The notes under the pieces: generated by a model
Told to the model about the DNA's origin: nothing
The model's input: only the letters and a program-made list of their open reading frames with translations
Database searches by the model: none
Program-made: the position numbers and the translations under genes
Shown: piece by piece, positions 1-8,039 of the stretch
Numbering within the stretch: position 1 is the stretch's first letter
How the letters are laid out: every line of letters starts with the position of its first letter
Origin: Flavobacterium lutivivi
GTDB taxonomy: Bacteria; Bacteroidota; Bacteroidia; Flavobacteriales; Flavobacteriaceae
Length of the DNA: 64,000 nucleotides
Assembly: GCF_014642275.1 (NCBI RefSeq)
Contig: NZ_BMIM01000007.1
Span: forward strand, 62,001-126,000
Reading direction: 5' to 3'

Positions 1-1939
1 TATAATCACCAAAGTTAGTGGTTACCGTCATTTTTTGTTCGCCTCTTTCAACTGTTTTTGATTCAGCTACTTTTAAACCAGATTTTACATCGTAGTATAA
101 AGTTGATTTTCCGTTTTTGATAACATAGGCATCACTACCATTAAAAGGCTCAATACCATCAAGAACTAAATCTGTTTTTTTCATCAAGGCAAGCTCGTCA
201 AAAGTTGCAGCAGTTTCTTTTTTCTCTGCAAATTCTTCAGCAGAAAGTTCTTTTCTCATACCTTGTTGAACTGTAAAACCTCCTTTTTCATCAACCACTT
301 GTTTTGATAATTCGCCCATTCCTTCCATTTCAATTTTCACTAAAGATTTTCCTTTAGCATCTTTTTTCATTGTAAATTTTAAAGGTGCTGGAGCTTGTGG
401 AATTGTTGCAGTTCCAACCATTGAAACTGTTTTTACAGCAGCTACAGCTTTTTGACCACCAATTGCGTTGATGTAATTATCTAAAACTGTTTTAACGGTT
501 ACACCAGCTGGAGCAGGTTTTTTCATAGCTGGTTTTTCTGTTGGATTTCCGTATTTATCGAAATAGAACATAGGTATTTTTAGTTTTTCCAAAGCAGGAA
601 TTACTTCTGAACCTTTACCTACTATAAGTATACGCATATTGTCTGCAAGCATATATTTATTGGCAACTCTCATTACATCATCAGCAGTTACTGCATTGAT
701 GTTTTTGATGTAGTTTTCATAGAAATCTGCAGGTAAACCTTCTGTTTCAATATTTAATGCATAACGAGCAACAGTAGCTGGTTTTTCTACTTGCATTACA
801 AAACGCCCAATATATCCAGCTTTTACATTTTTAAGTGTTTCTTCAGAAACTTTTTCAGTTCTAATTCTATTGAGTTCATTTAGAGCTTCTACAACTGAGC
901 TGTCAGTAACTGCATTTCTAACTTGAGCATTTCCTGTAAATTTACTTGAACCAAATTTGCTTTGACCAACATATGATCTTGCGCCATATGTCCAACCATG
1001 TTTTTCTCTAAGGTTCATGTTTAAATAACTATTGAAATCTCCACCATAAATTTGATTAGCAACAATTAAAGGGAAATAATCAGGATTAGATATTTTCATA
1101 TCAATAGTGTTCAATAAAGTTAACTCTGATTGAACAGCATTTGGCATGTCAACAAAGTTTATTTGAGTGTATTGAACATTGCTTGGTGTAGAATAACTTA
1201 CTCTAGGAGCAGTAGCTTTTGCCCAACTTCCAAAAAGTTTTTCTACATTTTTCTTAACGTCTTTGGTTTTAATATCACCAACAACAACAAGATAAGCTCT
1301 TTCAGGGACAAAATAAGTTCTGTAGTTGTCTTTTACATCAGCTAAAGAAACATTTTTTATAGTTTCTTCAGAAAGATATTCACCAGCTGGATTGGCTTTA
1401 CCAAAAGCTAAAACATTTTCAACTCTTCCTGCTACAGCAGAAACACTTTTTTCTTGTGTTTTTAATCCTTCTATTAATTTGTCTTTTTCTTTGTCAAATT
1501 CTTCTTGAGTAAAATTTGGCATTAAAGAACCTTCTGCCAATAATTCTAAAATTCTTTTAGAATGTTTTGATAAACCGCTTGCAGAAGCACCAGAAGAATA
1601 GAAATTGATGTTTGCTCCGAGGAAATCAATTTCTTCGTTGAAAGCATCTTTTGAGGTTTTTGTTGAACCATTTCCTATTAGTGAACTTGTTAGTTCGTCA
1701 ACACCTTTTTTGTCTCCTTCTGCATATGGAGCATTATCCAAAGTTAGATTATAGGAAACACGTGGTAGTTTGTGATCTTCAACCACTAAAACTTTTAATC
1801 CATTTGGTAAAGAAAAAGTTTCTGGTTTTTTTATTTTTATACTAGGAGCTGGTCCTGGTTTTGGCTGTGATCTGTAGTCTTGTGCTTGTGTCATAAAAGT
1901 TAAAAACAAGCTAGAAAGTATTATAATTGATTTTTTCAT
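1..1939 (-). CDS. Secreted M16-family (insulinase-like) protein, partial, with C-terminal LolA-like domain
   Basis: The gene starts at 1939 and runs off the left edge, so the C-terminus is missing. I translated it by hand. It begins MKKSIIILSSLFL with a signal peptide ending near TQAQ. It then has an M16 N-terminal half (FSLPNGLKVLVVEDHK) and an M16C half around NIKTKDVKKNVEKLFGSW. The zinc motif HxxEH is absent, since the equivalent stretch reads GVDELTSS. This is therefore the non-catalytic partner type of a two-subunit M16 peptidase. After about residue 500 a further domain (VLDNYINAIGGQKAV) resembles outer-membrane lipoprotein-sorting (LolA-like) proteins. The gene lies 12 bp downstream of the catalytic M16 gene on the same strand, so the two are probably co-transcribed and act together in the periplasm. 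The family call is firm, and the role as partner is inferred from context. Confidence 0.88.
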   Translation of the reverse strand, partial: MKKSIIILSSLFLTFMTQAQDYRSQPKPGPAPSIKIKKPETFSLPNGLKVLVVEDHKLPRVSYNLTLDNAPYAEGDKKGVDELTSSLIGNGSTKTSKDAFNEEIDFLGANINFYSSGASASGLSKHSKRILELLAEGSLMPNFTQEEFDKEKDKLIEGLKTQEKSVSAVAGRVENVLAFGKANPAGEYLSEETIKNVSLADVKDNYRTYFVPERAYLVVVGDIKTKDVKKNVEKLFGSWAKATAPRVSYSTPSNVQYTQINFVDMPNAVQSELTLLNTIDMKISNPDYFPLIVANQIYGGDFNSYLNMNLREKHGWTYGARSYVGQSKFGSSKFTGNAQVRNAVTDSSVVEALNELNRIRTEKVSEETLKNVKAGYIGRFVMQVEKPATVARYALNIETEGLPADFYENYIKNINAVTADDVMRVANKYMLADNMRILIVGKGSEVIPALEKLKIPMFYFDKYGNPTEKPAMKKPAPAGVTVKTVLDNYINAIGGQKAVAAVKTVSMVGTATIPQAPAPLKFTMKKDAKGKSLVKIEMEGMGELSKQVVDEKGGFTVQQGMRKELSAEEFAEKKETAATFDELALMKKTDLVLDGIEPFNGSDAYVIKNGKSTLYYDVKSGLKVAESKTVERGEQKMTVTTNFGDY

Positions 1940-1951
1940 GATAATTTGATC

Positions 1952-3277
1952 TTAGTTTTGAGCTTTATCTTTTGCTGGAACATAATCCAAAATCAAACGT
2001 TGGTTTGGATTTAAATATTTGCGAGCTACATCTCTGATTTCTTCACGAGTGATTGATCTGTAGATGTCCATTTCAGTATTTATAAGGTTAACGTCGCCAT
2101 ATAAAAGATAATATGAAGCTAAATTTTCTGCAATTCCTTCAACACTTGAGTTACTGTTCACATAATTGTTTTCATAAATGTTTTGCAATTTTTGAAAATC
2201 TTTTTCTGAAATCAATTCATTTTGAAGTTTTACAATTTCTTCATCAGTTTCTTTAATCAAATCAGCAGAGGTAAAATCACCTTGAGGCATTCCATAAATT
2301 ATGTATGAGCCATAGTCTTCTTGTGTATAGTTGAAAGCACCAATTTGTAATGCCATTTTTTTGTCATCAACAATTTTTTTGTACAAACGTGAACTTTTTC
2401 CGTCACTCAAAATTGTTGAAATCATATCCAATACTCTAGCATCGCGTGTTTTCATTGATGGAATTCTGTATGCAGCAACAACCATTGGTTTTTGAATATT
2501 CGGGTCTTCATAAGTGGCACGAATTGTCTCTGTGATTGGCTGTTCAACAAATGTTTTTCTTTCAATTTTTTCACCACGAGAAATTGGGCCGAAATATTTT
2601 TCAATCCAAGCTTTTGTTTGCGGAATATCTATTTGCCCAGCAACTACTAGCACAGCATTGTTTGGAGAATAGAATTTTTTATTAAAAGCTTGAAACTCTT
2701 CAAGAGTTGCGGCATCAAGATGTTCCATAGAACCTATTGTTGCCCATCTATATGGATGAACTTTAAATAAGTTTTTCTTTACTTCAGCAATAAGTTGACC
2801 ATAAGGTTGGTTATCTACACGAAGTCTTTTTTCTTCTTTAACTACTTCGTTTTGAGTGTCAACACCAATTTGATTGATAACAGGATGCATTAATCTTTCA
2901 GACTCCATCCATAAACCAAGTTCTGTATTATTTGAAGGGAAAACTTCGAAATAATATGTTCTGTCGTCAGTAGTGTTAGCGTTATTGGTTCCACCATTAG
3001 AAGTAACGGTTTTCATCCATTCACCTCTTTTGATGTTTTTTGTTCCTTCGAAAAGAAGGTGTTCAAAAAAATGTGCAAATCCAGTTCTTTCTGGATTTTC
3101 GTCTTTTGATCCTACATGATACATAACCGAAGTTATTACTACAGGAGCAGATTGGTCGTTGTGAAGGATGACATGCAAACCATTTGGCAAATCATACTCT
3201 TCAAAAGCTACTTTTTGAGCAAAAGCTGTACTTCCAAGCATAAGCATTGAACTTAAAGCGATTAAAGATTTTTTCAT
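1952..3277 (-). CDS. Secreted M16 zinc metallopeptidase, catalytic subunit
   Basis: This is a 441-residue insulinase-family peptidase. A signal peptide (residues 1-20, ending AFA-Q) sends it to the periplasm. The M16 zinc motif is intact as H69-F-F-E72-H73, and a downstream acidic segment (NEVVKEEKR) should supply the third ligand. Peptidase_M16 and M16_C domains fill the rest, at a length usual for single-chain M16B proteins. It is followed after 12 bp by a second M16 gene without HxxEH. In bacterial M16B peptidases such pairs form a heterodimer in which only one subunit carries zinc. The substrate is unknown. A sequence like TAAATTTG on the minus strand upstream fits a -7 element, but I found no matching -33 TTG. 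Confidence 0.93.
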   Translation of the reverse strand: MKKSLIALSSMLMLGSTAFAQKVAFEEYDLPNGLHVILHNDQSAPVVITSVMYHVGSKDENPERTGFAHFFEHLLFEGTKNIKRGEWMKTVTSNGGTNNANTTDDRTYYFEVFPSNNTELGLWMESERLMHPVINQIGVDTQNEVVKEEKRLRVDNQPYGQLIAEVKKNLFKVHPYRWATIGSMEHLDAATLEEFQAFNKKFYSPNNAVLVVAGQIDIPQTKAWIEKYFGPISRGEKIERKTFVEQPITETIRATYEDPNIQKPMVVAAYRIPSMKTRDARVLDMISTILSDGKSSRLYKKIVDDKKMALQIGAFNYTQEDYGSYIIYGMPQGDFTSADLIKETDEEIVKLQNELISEKDFQKLQNIYENNYVNSNSSVEGIAENLASYYLLYGDVNLINTEMDIYRSITREEIRDVARKYLNPNQRLILDYVPAKDKAQN

Positions 3278-3428
3278 AAAAAATTGAAATTTTGTTGTAT
3301 TGGATTATTTGTATACACGGAATGTGTTTTGTTACAACAAATTTAGCTTTTTTTTGAATATTATTCGATAAAAGTTATCTTATAGATTTTCAATTATTTA
3401 ACTGGAAACAATTTTTTAATTAAAGAAG

Positions 3429-3458
3429 TTGTTTGTGTAATTATTAATTGTATATTTG
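3429..3458 (+). promoter_or_regulatory. Predicted Bacteroidota-type promoter of rplU-rpmA
   Basis: TTG at 3429-3431 and TATATTTG at 3451-3458 are 19 bp apart. This matches the Bacteroidota consensus TTG-N19-TAnnTTTG. The site lies about 30 bp before the rplU start codon. Confidence 0.72.
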
Positions 3459-3490
3459 CAAACTCAAAAAAATAATTTAAAATCATTGTT

Positions 3491-4135
3491 ATGTACGCAA
3501 TCGTAGAGATAGCAGGGCAACAATTCAAAGTAAGCAAAGACCAAAAAGTATTTGTTCACAGATTATCTAATGAAGAAGGTTCAAAAGTTTCTTTTGAAAA
3601 AGTTCTTTTATTAGATGATAATGGAAACATTACTCTTGGCGCCCCAGCTATAGATGGAGCTTCGGTAGAAGCCAAAGTGTTACAACACTTAAAAGGAGAC
3701 AAAGTAATCGTTTTCAAAAAGAAAAGAAGAAAAGGTTTCAAAAAGAAAAACGGTCACAGACAATCATTAACTCAAATCATTATTGAAGGAATTGTTTCTT
3801 CAGGTGCAAAAAAAACAGCTCCAAAAGCTGAAAAAGTTGCTGAAGTAAAAGAAGCAAAAGCTCCAAAAGCAAAAAAAGCAGGTGATGATTTAGTTATTAT
3901 TGAAGGTATTGGTCCAAAAGCTGCTGAAGTATTAGTAGCAGCAGGAATAGATACTTTTGCAAAATTAGCTTCAACAGATGCAACTAAAGTGAAAGAAATT
4001 TTAGAAGCGTCAACAGCTAAGGTTTCTCATTTAGATCCAACAACTTGGGCACAACAAGCTCAATTGGCTGCTGATGGGAAAATGGATGAATTAAAAAAAT
4101 TACAAGACGAATTGAACGGTGGTAAAGCTGTTTAA
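3491..4135 (+). CDS. rplU: 50S ribosomal protein L21 with C-terminal helix-hairpin-helix extension
   Basis: L21 binds 23S rRNA in the large subunit. Residues 1-103 are a normal L21 (MYAIVEIAGQQFKV start, and a basic KKKRRKGFKKKNGHR stretch near 76-90). A lysine/alanine-rich linker follows (about 104-131), and then residues 132-205 form an extra domain with a helix-hairpin-helix signature (IEGIGPKAAEVLVAAGI). Classical L21 is about 100 residues, so this protein is about twice the usual length. Such extensions are known in flavobacterial L21 proteins, but I know of no assigned function. The gene is followed after 31 bp by rpmA, which is the usual order. A good promoter lies just upstream. Confidence 0.95.
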   Translation: MYAIVEIAGQQFKVSKDQKVFVHRLSNEEGSKVSFEKVLLLDDNGNITLGAPAIDGASVEAKVLQHLKGDKVIVFKKKRRKGFKKKNGHRQSLTQIIIEGIVSSGAKKTAPKAEKVAEVKEAKAPKAKKAGDDLVIIEGIGPKAAEVLVAAGIDTFAKLASTDATKVKEILEASTAKVSHLDPTTWAQQAQLAADGKMDELKKLQDELNGGKAV

Positions 4136-4166
4136 TTTTAGTATTAACTTATAAAACCAAAACATC

Positions 4167-4427
4167 ATGGCTCACAAGAAAGGTGTCGGTAGTTCTAAAA
4201 ACGGTAGAGAATCAGAATCGAAACGTCTAGGCGTTAAGATTTTTGGTGGTCAAGCAGCAGTTGCTGGTAACATCATCGTTAGACAAAGAGGTTCAAAGCA
4301 TAATGCTGGTGAAAATGTTTACATGGGTAAAGATCACACGCTACATGCAAAAGTTGATGGAATTGTGAAATTCCAGAAAAAAGCAGAAGGGAAATCATTT
4401 GTTTCAGTTCTTCCTTTTGAAGCATAA
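4167..4427 (+). CDS. rpmA: 50S ribosomal protein L27
   Basis: This 86-residue protein is a full-length L27 that begins [16 protein letters not shown]. The N-terminal tail reaches toward the peptidyl-transferase centre in known ribosomes. It has the family signature [16 protein letters not shown] near residues 28-43. There is no N-terminal extension ahead of the first methionine of the Firmicutes cleavage type. It is the second gene of the rplU-rpmA unit and is followed by a clear intrinsic terminator. Confidence 0.97.
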   Translation: MAHKKGVGSSKNGRESESKRLGVKIFGGQAAVAGNIIVRQRGSKHNAGENVYMGKDHTLHAKVDGIVKFQKKAEGKSFVSVLPFEA

Positions 4428-4449
4428 GAATATTTTTCTTATTCATATA

Positions 4450-4480
4450 AAAAGCCCACTTATTAAGTGGGCTTTTTGTT
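4450..4480 (+). terminator. Intrinsic terminator of rplU-rpmA
   Basis: A perfect stem pairs AAAGCCCACTTA with TTAAGTGGGCTTT and is followed by a T run. It starts about 22 bp after the rpmA stop codon. Confidence 0.9.
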
Positions 4481-4589
4481 TGTCTAAACCTATAGCGATT
4501 TAAATTTTATAATTAAATTGATAACTCAAACCATCTAGGTTAACAGGATTTTAAATATCTTTACTGTTTAAGTGTAATATAATACAGCA

Positions 4590-4622
4590 TAAAAAAACCT
4601 TGCTTTTGGCAAGGTTTTTTTA
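4590..4622 (-). terminator. Intrinsic terminator of ahcY
   Basis: The hairpin ACCTTGC / GCAAGGT is flanked by an A run on one side and a T run on the other, so it could work on both strands. It lies 22 bp past the ahcY stop codon. Confidence 0.85.
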
Positions 4623-4643
4623 TGTGTAATAATTTTATAAAAA

Positions 4644-5960
4644 TTAATATCTGTAATATTCTGGTTTGAATGGACCTTGAACTTCAACACCAATGTAAGC
4701 TGCTTGTTCAGCATTTAAAGTCTCTAATTCAACCCCTAGTTTAGCTAAATGTAGAGCGGCTACTTTTTCGTCAAGATGTTTTGGTAACATATACACTTCA
4801 TTTTTGTAAGCAGCACTATTTGTCCATAATTCAATTTGAGCCAATGTTTGGTTAGAGAAAGAGTTACTCATTACAAAACTCGGATGACCTGTAGCACAAC
4901 CTAAGTTTACTAAACGACCTTCAGCTAGAATGATTACTTCTTTTCCGTTCACATTGTAGATGTCAACTTGTGGTTTAACTTCTTTTTTAGATGAACCAAA
5001 GTTTTCATTCAACCAAGCCATATCTATTTCGTTATCGAAATGACCAATATTACAAACGATAGTTTTGTCTTTCATAGCCTCAAAATGACGACCAACAACT
5101 ATATCTTTATTTCCTGTAGTAGTAATTACGATGTCAGCATTACCAATAACAGTATCTAATTTTTTTACTTCAAAACCATCCATTGCAGCTTGTAATGCAC
5201 AAATTGGGTCAATTTCAGTAACTGTTACAATAGAACCAGCACCGCGGAATGAAGCTGCGGTTCCTTTACCTACATCACCATATCCACACACTACAACTCT
5301 TTTTCCTGCTAACATAACATCAGTCGCGCGACGAACAGCATCTACAGCAGACTCTTTACATCCATATTTGTTATCAAATTTAGATTTGGTAACAGAGTCA
5401 TTTACGTTAATGGCTGGCATGTACAAAGTACCATTTTTCATTCTTTCATATAAACGGTGTACTCCAGTTGTAGTTTCTTCTGATAAACCTTTAATGCCTT
5501 CAACCAACTCAGTGTATTTATCAAAAACCATGTTTGTTAAATCACCACCATCATCAAGTATCATGTTCAAAGGTTTTCTTTCTTCACCAAAAAATAAAGT
5601 TTGTTCAATGCACCAATCGAATTCTTCTGCATTCATACCTTTCCAAGCATAAACAGGAATTCCAGCAGCAGCAATTGCAGCAGCAGCATGATCTTGAGTT
5701 GAGAAAATATTGCATGATGACCAAGTTACCTCTGCACCAAGCGCAACCAAAGTTTCAATTAAAACAGCAGTTTGAATTGTCATGTGAAGGCATCCTGCAA
5801 TTCTTGCTCCTTTTAATGGTTGACTTGGACCATATTCTGCTCTAATAGCCATTAAACCTGGCATTTCAGCCTCAGCTAGTTGGATTTCTTTTCTTCCCCA
5901 TTCTGCTAAAGAAATATCTTTAACTTTGTATGGTACATAAGGAATTGTTTGTGTACTCAT
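4644..5960 (-). CDS. ahcY: Adenosylhomocysteinase (S-adenosyl-L-homocysteine hydrolase)
   Basis: The enzyme reversibly splits S-adenosylhomocysteine into adenosine and homocysteine in the cytoplasm, which relieves product inhibition of methyltransferases. The 438 residues cover the whole family length. Visible signatures are the substrate-domain segment [16 protein letters not shown], the NAD-binding Rossmann loop [10 protein letters not shown], the segment [10 protein letters not shown], and the C-terminal FKPEYYRY that closes over NAD of the neighbouring subunit. It is a single-gene unit with its own promoter and terminator. I saw no SAH riboswitch upstream. Confidence 0.97.
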   Translation of the reverse strand: MSTQTIPYVPYKVKDISLAEWGRKEIQLAEAEMPGLMAIRAEYGPSQPLKGARIAGCLHMTIQTAVLIETLVALGAEVTWSSCNIFSTQDHAAAAIAAAGIPVYAWKGMNAEEFDWCIEQTLFFGEERKPLNMILDDGGDLTNMVFDKYTELVEGIKGLSEETTTGVHRLYERMKNGTLYMPAINVNDSVTKSKFDNKYGCKESAVDAVRRATDVMLAGKRVVVCGYGDVGKGTAASFRGAGSIVTVTEIDPICALQAAMDGFEVKKLDTVIGNADIVITTTGNKDIVVGRHFEAMKDKTIVCNIGHFDNEIDMAWLNENFGSSKKEVKPQVDIYNVNGKEVIILAEGRLVNLGCATGHPSFVMSNSFSNQTLAQIELWTNSAAYKNEVYMLPKHLDEKVAALHLAKLGVELETLNAEQAAYIGVEVQGPFKPEYYRY

Positions 5961-5994
5961 TATTTTAGTATATTAGTTTATTTAAAAATGACTG

Positions 5995-6025
5995 CAAAAG
6001 TAATTCATATCTTTTATTTTTTCAA
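5995..6025 (-). promoter_or_regulatory. Predicted promoter of ahcY
   Basis: On the minus strand, TTG (6025-6023) and TACTTTTG (6002-5995) are 20 bp apart. This is a good match to TTG-N19-TAnnTTTG, and it lies 35 bp before the ahcY start. Confidence 0.7.
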
Positions 6026-6089
6026 ACATTTAGCTTATTTTGTGAATTGTTTGTCATTGTAAAAATTTGAAAAACAGTAAAATATAAAA

Positions 6090-6725
6090 ATGCCTTTCTT
6101 TAAATCAATAAAAATTAAACCAAATACTAATCTCTATCTTTGGAAGATAACCGAAAGCTATGATTGGTTTTGTGAGAACGTCAAGCTAAAAGAAACCTCT
6201 TTTTTAAGATTAGAAAGCATGAAATCGGAATCCCACCGAAAAGGATTTTTAGCGGTGAGAATGTTGTTGCAAGAAATAGGATATAGCGATTATGATTTAT
6301 TTTACAATGATTTCGGCAAACCTCACTTGCAGGACGGAAAACACATCTCAATTTCACATTCCAATGATTTTTCAGCAGTTGTTATTAGTAACGAAATTTT
6401 AGGATTAGACATTGAACAGCTCAAAGAAAAAACACTAAAGATTGCACCAAGATTTATGCAAATACATCATCTTGAAGGACTTTCATTTGAGGAAAAACTC
6501 AAAAAATCTACAGTTGTTTGGGGAATTAAGGAAGCGATTTTTAAAATAAAAAATGAGAAAGGAATAAGTTTTCCAGAGCATATTTTTGAAAAACCATTTG
6601 ATTTGAAAGATAAAAAAGCCGTCGGGATATTGCAATTCAATGGAAAAGAGGAGTTTTTTAATGCCCATTTTGACCAAATAGAAAATTATATCTTTGTATG
6701 CGTTTTTGAAGAAAGAAATGAATAG
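6090..6725 (+). CDS. 4'-phosphopantetheinyl transferase superfamily protein
   Basis: This type of enzyme moves the 4'-phosphopantetheine arm from coenzyme A to a serine of carrier proteins. In the 211 residues I see the Sfp-like motifs in order: HISISHSNDF (85-94), the magnesium-binding G-L-D107-I-E109, and W144-G-I-K147-E148-A-I-F-K. The length fits the Sfp/HetI subclass rather than the shorter AcpS. No polyketide or peptide synthetase is nearby, so the target carrier protein is unknown. It could serve the fatty-acid carrier protein or a pigment pathway. The gene opens a run of five genes, and its end overlaps the next gene by 8 bp. Confidence 0.88.
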   Translation: MPFFKSIKIKPNTNLYLWKITESYDWFCENVKLKETSFLRLESMKSESHRKGFLAVRMLLQEIGYSDYDLFYNDFGKPHLQDGKHISISHSNDFSAVVISNEILGLDIEQLKEKTLKIAPRFMQIHHLEGLSFEEKLKKSTVVWGIKEAIFKIKNEKGISFPEHIFEKPFDLKDKKAVGILQFNGKEEFFNAHFDQIENYIFVCVFEERNE

Positions 6726-7431
6726 AATTTATGAAGATATTTTAGATGCAAAAAGAAGCAGGAAAAAATTACTCGCTATCCTAATAGATCCTGAGAAAAC
6801 AAACCGTTTTAACTATTTGCCATTAATAAAAAAGATTAATCAATCACCAGCAACTCATATTTTTGTTGGAGGAAGTTCTTATGATGGCAATCATCTTGAT
6901 GAAATTATTTCAATTTTAAAAGAAAAAACAACTTTACCTATACTTCTTTTTCCTGGTAATCTATCGCAAATATCTGAAAAAGCTGATGGGATTTTGTTTC
7001 TTCAATTGCTATCGGGAAGAAATCCTGATTATTTGATTGAGCATCAAGTTCAAGCGGTAACAGCAATAGAAAAAACTAATCTAGAAGTTATTTCAACAGG
7101 TTATATTCTAATCGAAAGCGGTGGAGAAACAGCCGTTGAGAGAGTTAGTAAAACCAAACCAATGGATAGAAATAATGTTGATTATGTGTCTCAAACGGCA
7201 AAAGCAGGAGAATTTATTGGAAACAAATTGATTTATCTAGAAGCGGGAAGTGGAGCAAAAAAAACAGTTCCTATGGAAATGATTGCAATGGTTTCAAAAA
7301 GAATTTCTGTTCCCTTAATTGTAGGTGGTGGAATTCGTTCCAAAGATGAAATAGAAAATGCTTTCAATTCGGGAGCAAACATTGTCGTAATTGGAACTGC
7401 ATTTGAAAATGATCTTAATTTTTTTGATTGA
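6718..7431 (+). CDS. Geranylgeranylglyceryl/heptaprenylglyceryl phosphate synthase (PcrB/GGGPS family)
   Basis: The TIM-barrel enzyme joins a polyprenyl diphosphate to sn-glycerol-1-phosphate, forming an ether bond. I chose the ATG at 6718 (MNRIYEDILDAK), giving 237 residues. A longer frame uses TTG at 6694 and only adds eight residues inside the preceding gene. Signatures are LLAILIDPEK near the N-terminus, IFVGGSSYDG, the phosphate-binding YLEAGSGA, and VPLIVGGGIRSKDEI with a final GANIVVIGTAFEN. Bacteroidota are known to carry group II GGGPS enzymes although they lack archaeal lipids. Whether the product stays in this organism's lipids cannot be read from sequence. The gene overlaps both neighbours, which points to translational coupling. 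Confidence 0.9.
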   Translation: MNRIYEDILDAKRSRKKLLAILIDPEKTNRFNYLPLIKKINQSPATHIFVGGSSYDGNHLDEIISILKEKTTLPILLFPGNLSQISEKADGILFLQLLSGRNPDYLIEHQVQAVTAIEKTNLEVISTGYILIESGGETAVERVSKTKPMDRNNVDYVSQTAKAGEFIGNKLIYLEAGSGAKKTVPMEMIAMVSKRISVPLIVGGGIRSKDEIENAFNSGANIVVIGTAFENDLNFFD

Positions 7432-8039
7432 TGTTTGAATTTCTTTTTTCGCAATATAAAAATTACCCAACACATGAAATTATTCTAGAGCTAGTAGCAA
7501 TTTTTTTCGGGTTACTAAGTGTTTGGCTAGCCAAAAAAAATAATATTTTGGTATTCCCAACAGGAATAATAAATACAGCCATTTATGTTTTTTTGTTGTG
7601 GAAATGGAATCTACTTGGTGATATGATAATCAATTTTTATTATGTAATCATGAGTATATATGGCTGGTATCATTGGTCAAAGAAAAAGAATGAAACGAAT
7701 CAGAACAAAATAGGAAAAAGTACAAAAAGTGAATGGCTTTACTCTTTATACATTTTTATAACAACAATAGTTTTGGTGATTGCAGTTTATTTATTTTTTG
7801 ATAAATTTACTCATTGGACATCATATGTTGATACCTTTGTAACAGGAATCTTTTTTTCGGGAATGTGGTTAATGGCACGACGAAAAATAGAAAATTGGTT
7901 GTTTTGGATAGTTGGTGATATTATCTCTATTCCAATGTACTTTGTAAAAGGATATACTTTTACTAGTATCCAATATTTAATTTTTACAATTATTGCTATT
8001 TATGGCTATCGAGAATGGAAGAAAAAACTACAACAATAA
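7431..8039 (+). CDS. PnuC-family vitamin precursor transporter (nicotinamide riboside or thiamine)
   Basis: This is a 202-residue inner-membrane protein with about seven hydrophobic segments. The ATG at 7431 shares its A with the TGA of the upstream gene. The PnuC signatures are present: FFGLLSVWLAKKNN near the N-terminus, an aromatic-rich YVIMSIYGWYHW, and WIVGDIISIPMYFVKG near the C-terminus. PnuC proteins move nicotinamide riboside, while the related PnuT proteins of Bacteroidota move thiamine. No NadR-type nicotinamide riboside kinase follows, and a TPP riboswitch with a TonB receptor lies 2 kb downstream, so thiamine is a real alternative. The family call is firm, and the substrate is open. 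Confidence 0.85.
   Translation: MFEFLFSQYKNYPTHEIILELVAIFFGLLSVWLAKKNNILVFPTGIINTAIYVFLLWKWNLLGDMIINFYYVIMSIYGWYHWSKKKNETNQNKIGKSTKSEWLYSLYIFITTIVLVIAVYLFFDKFTHWTSYVDTFVTGIFFSGMWLMARRKIENWLFWIVGDIISIPMYFVKGYTFTSIQYLIFTIIAIYGYREWKKKLQQ

Noticed and set aside
1130-1845. Plus-strand frames within the M16 gene region
   Set aside because: They have no family likeness or initiation context, and the minus-strand frame is a convincing M16 protein over its full length.
6694-6717. TTG start for the GGGP synthase
   Set aside because: It adds eight residues (MYAFLKKE) within the preceding coding region, and the ATG at 6718 gives the family N-terminus.
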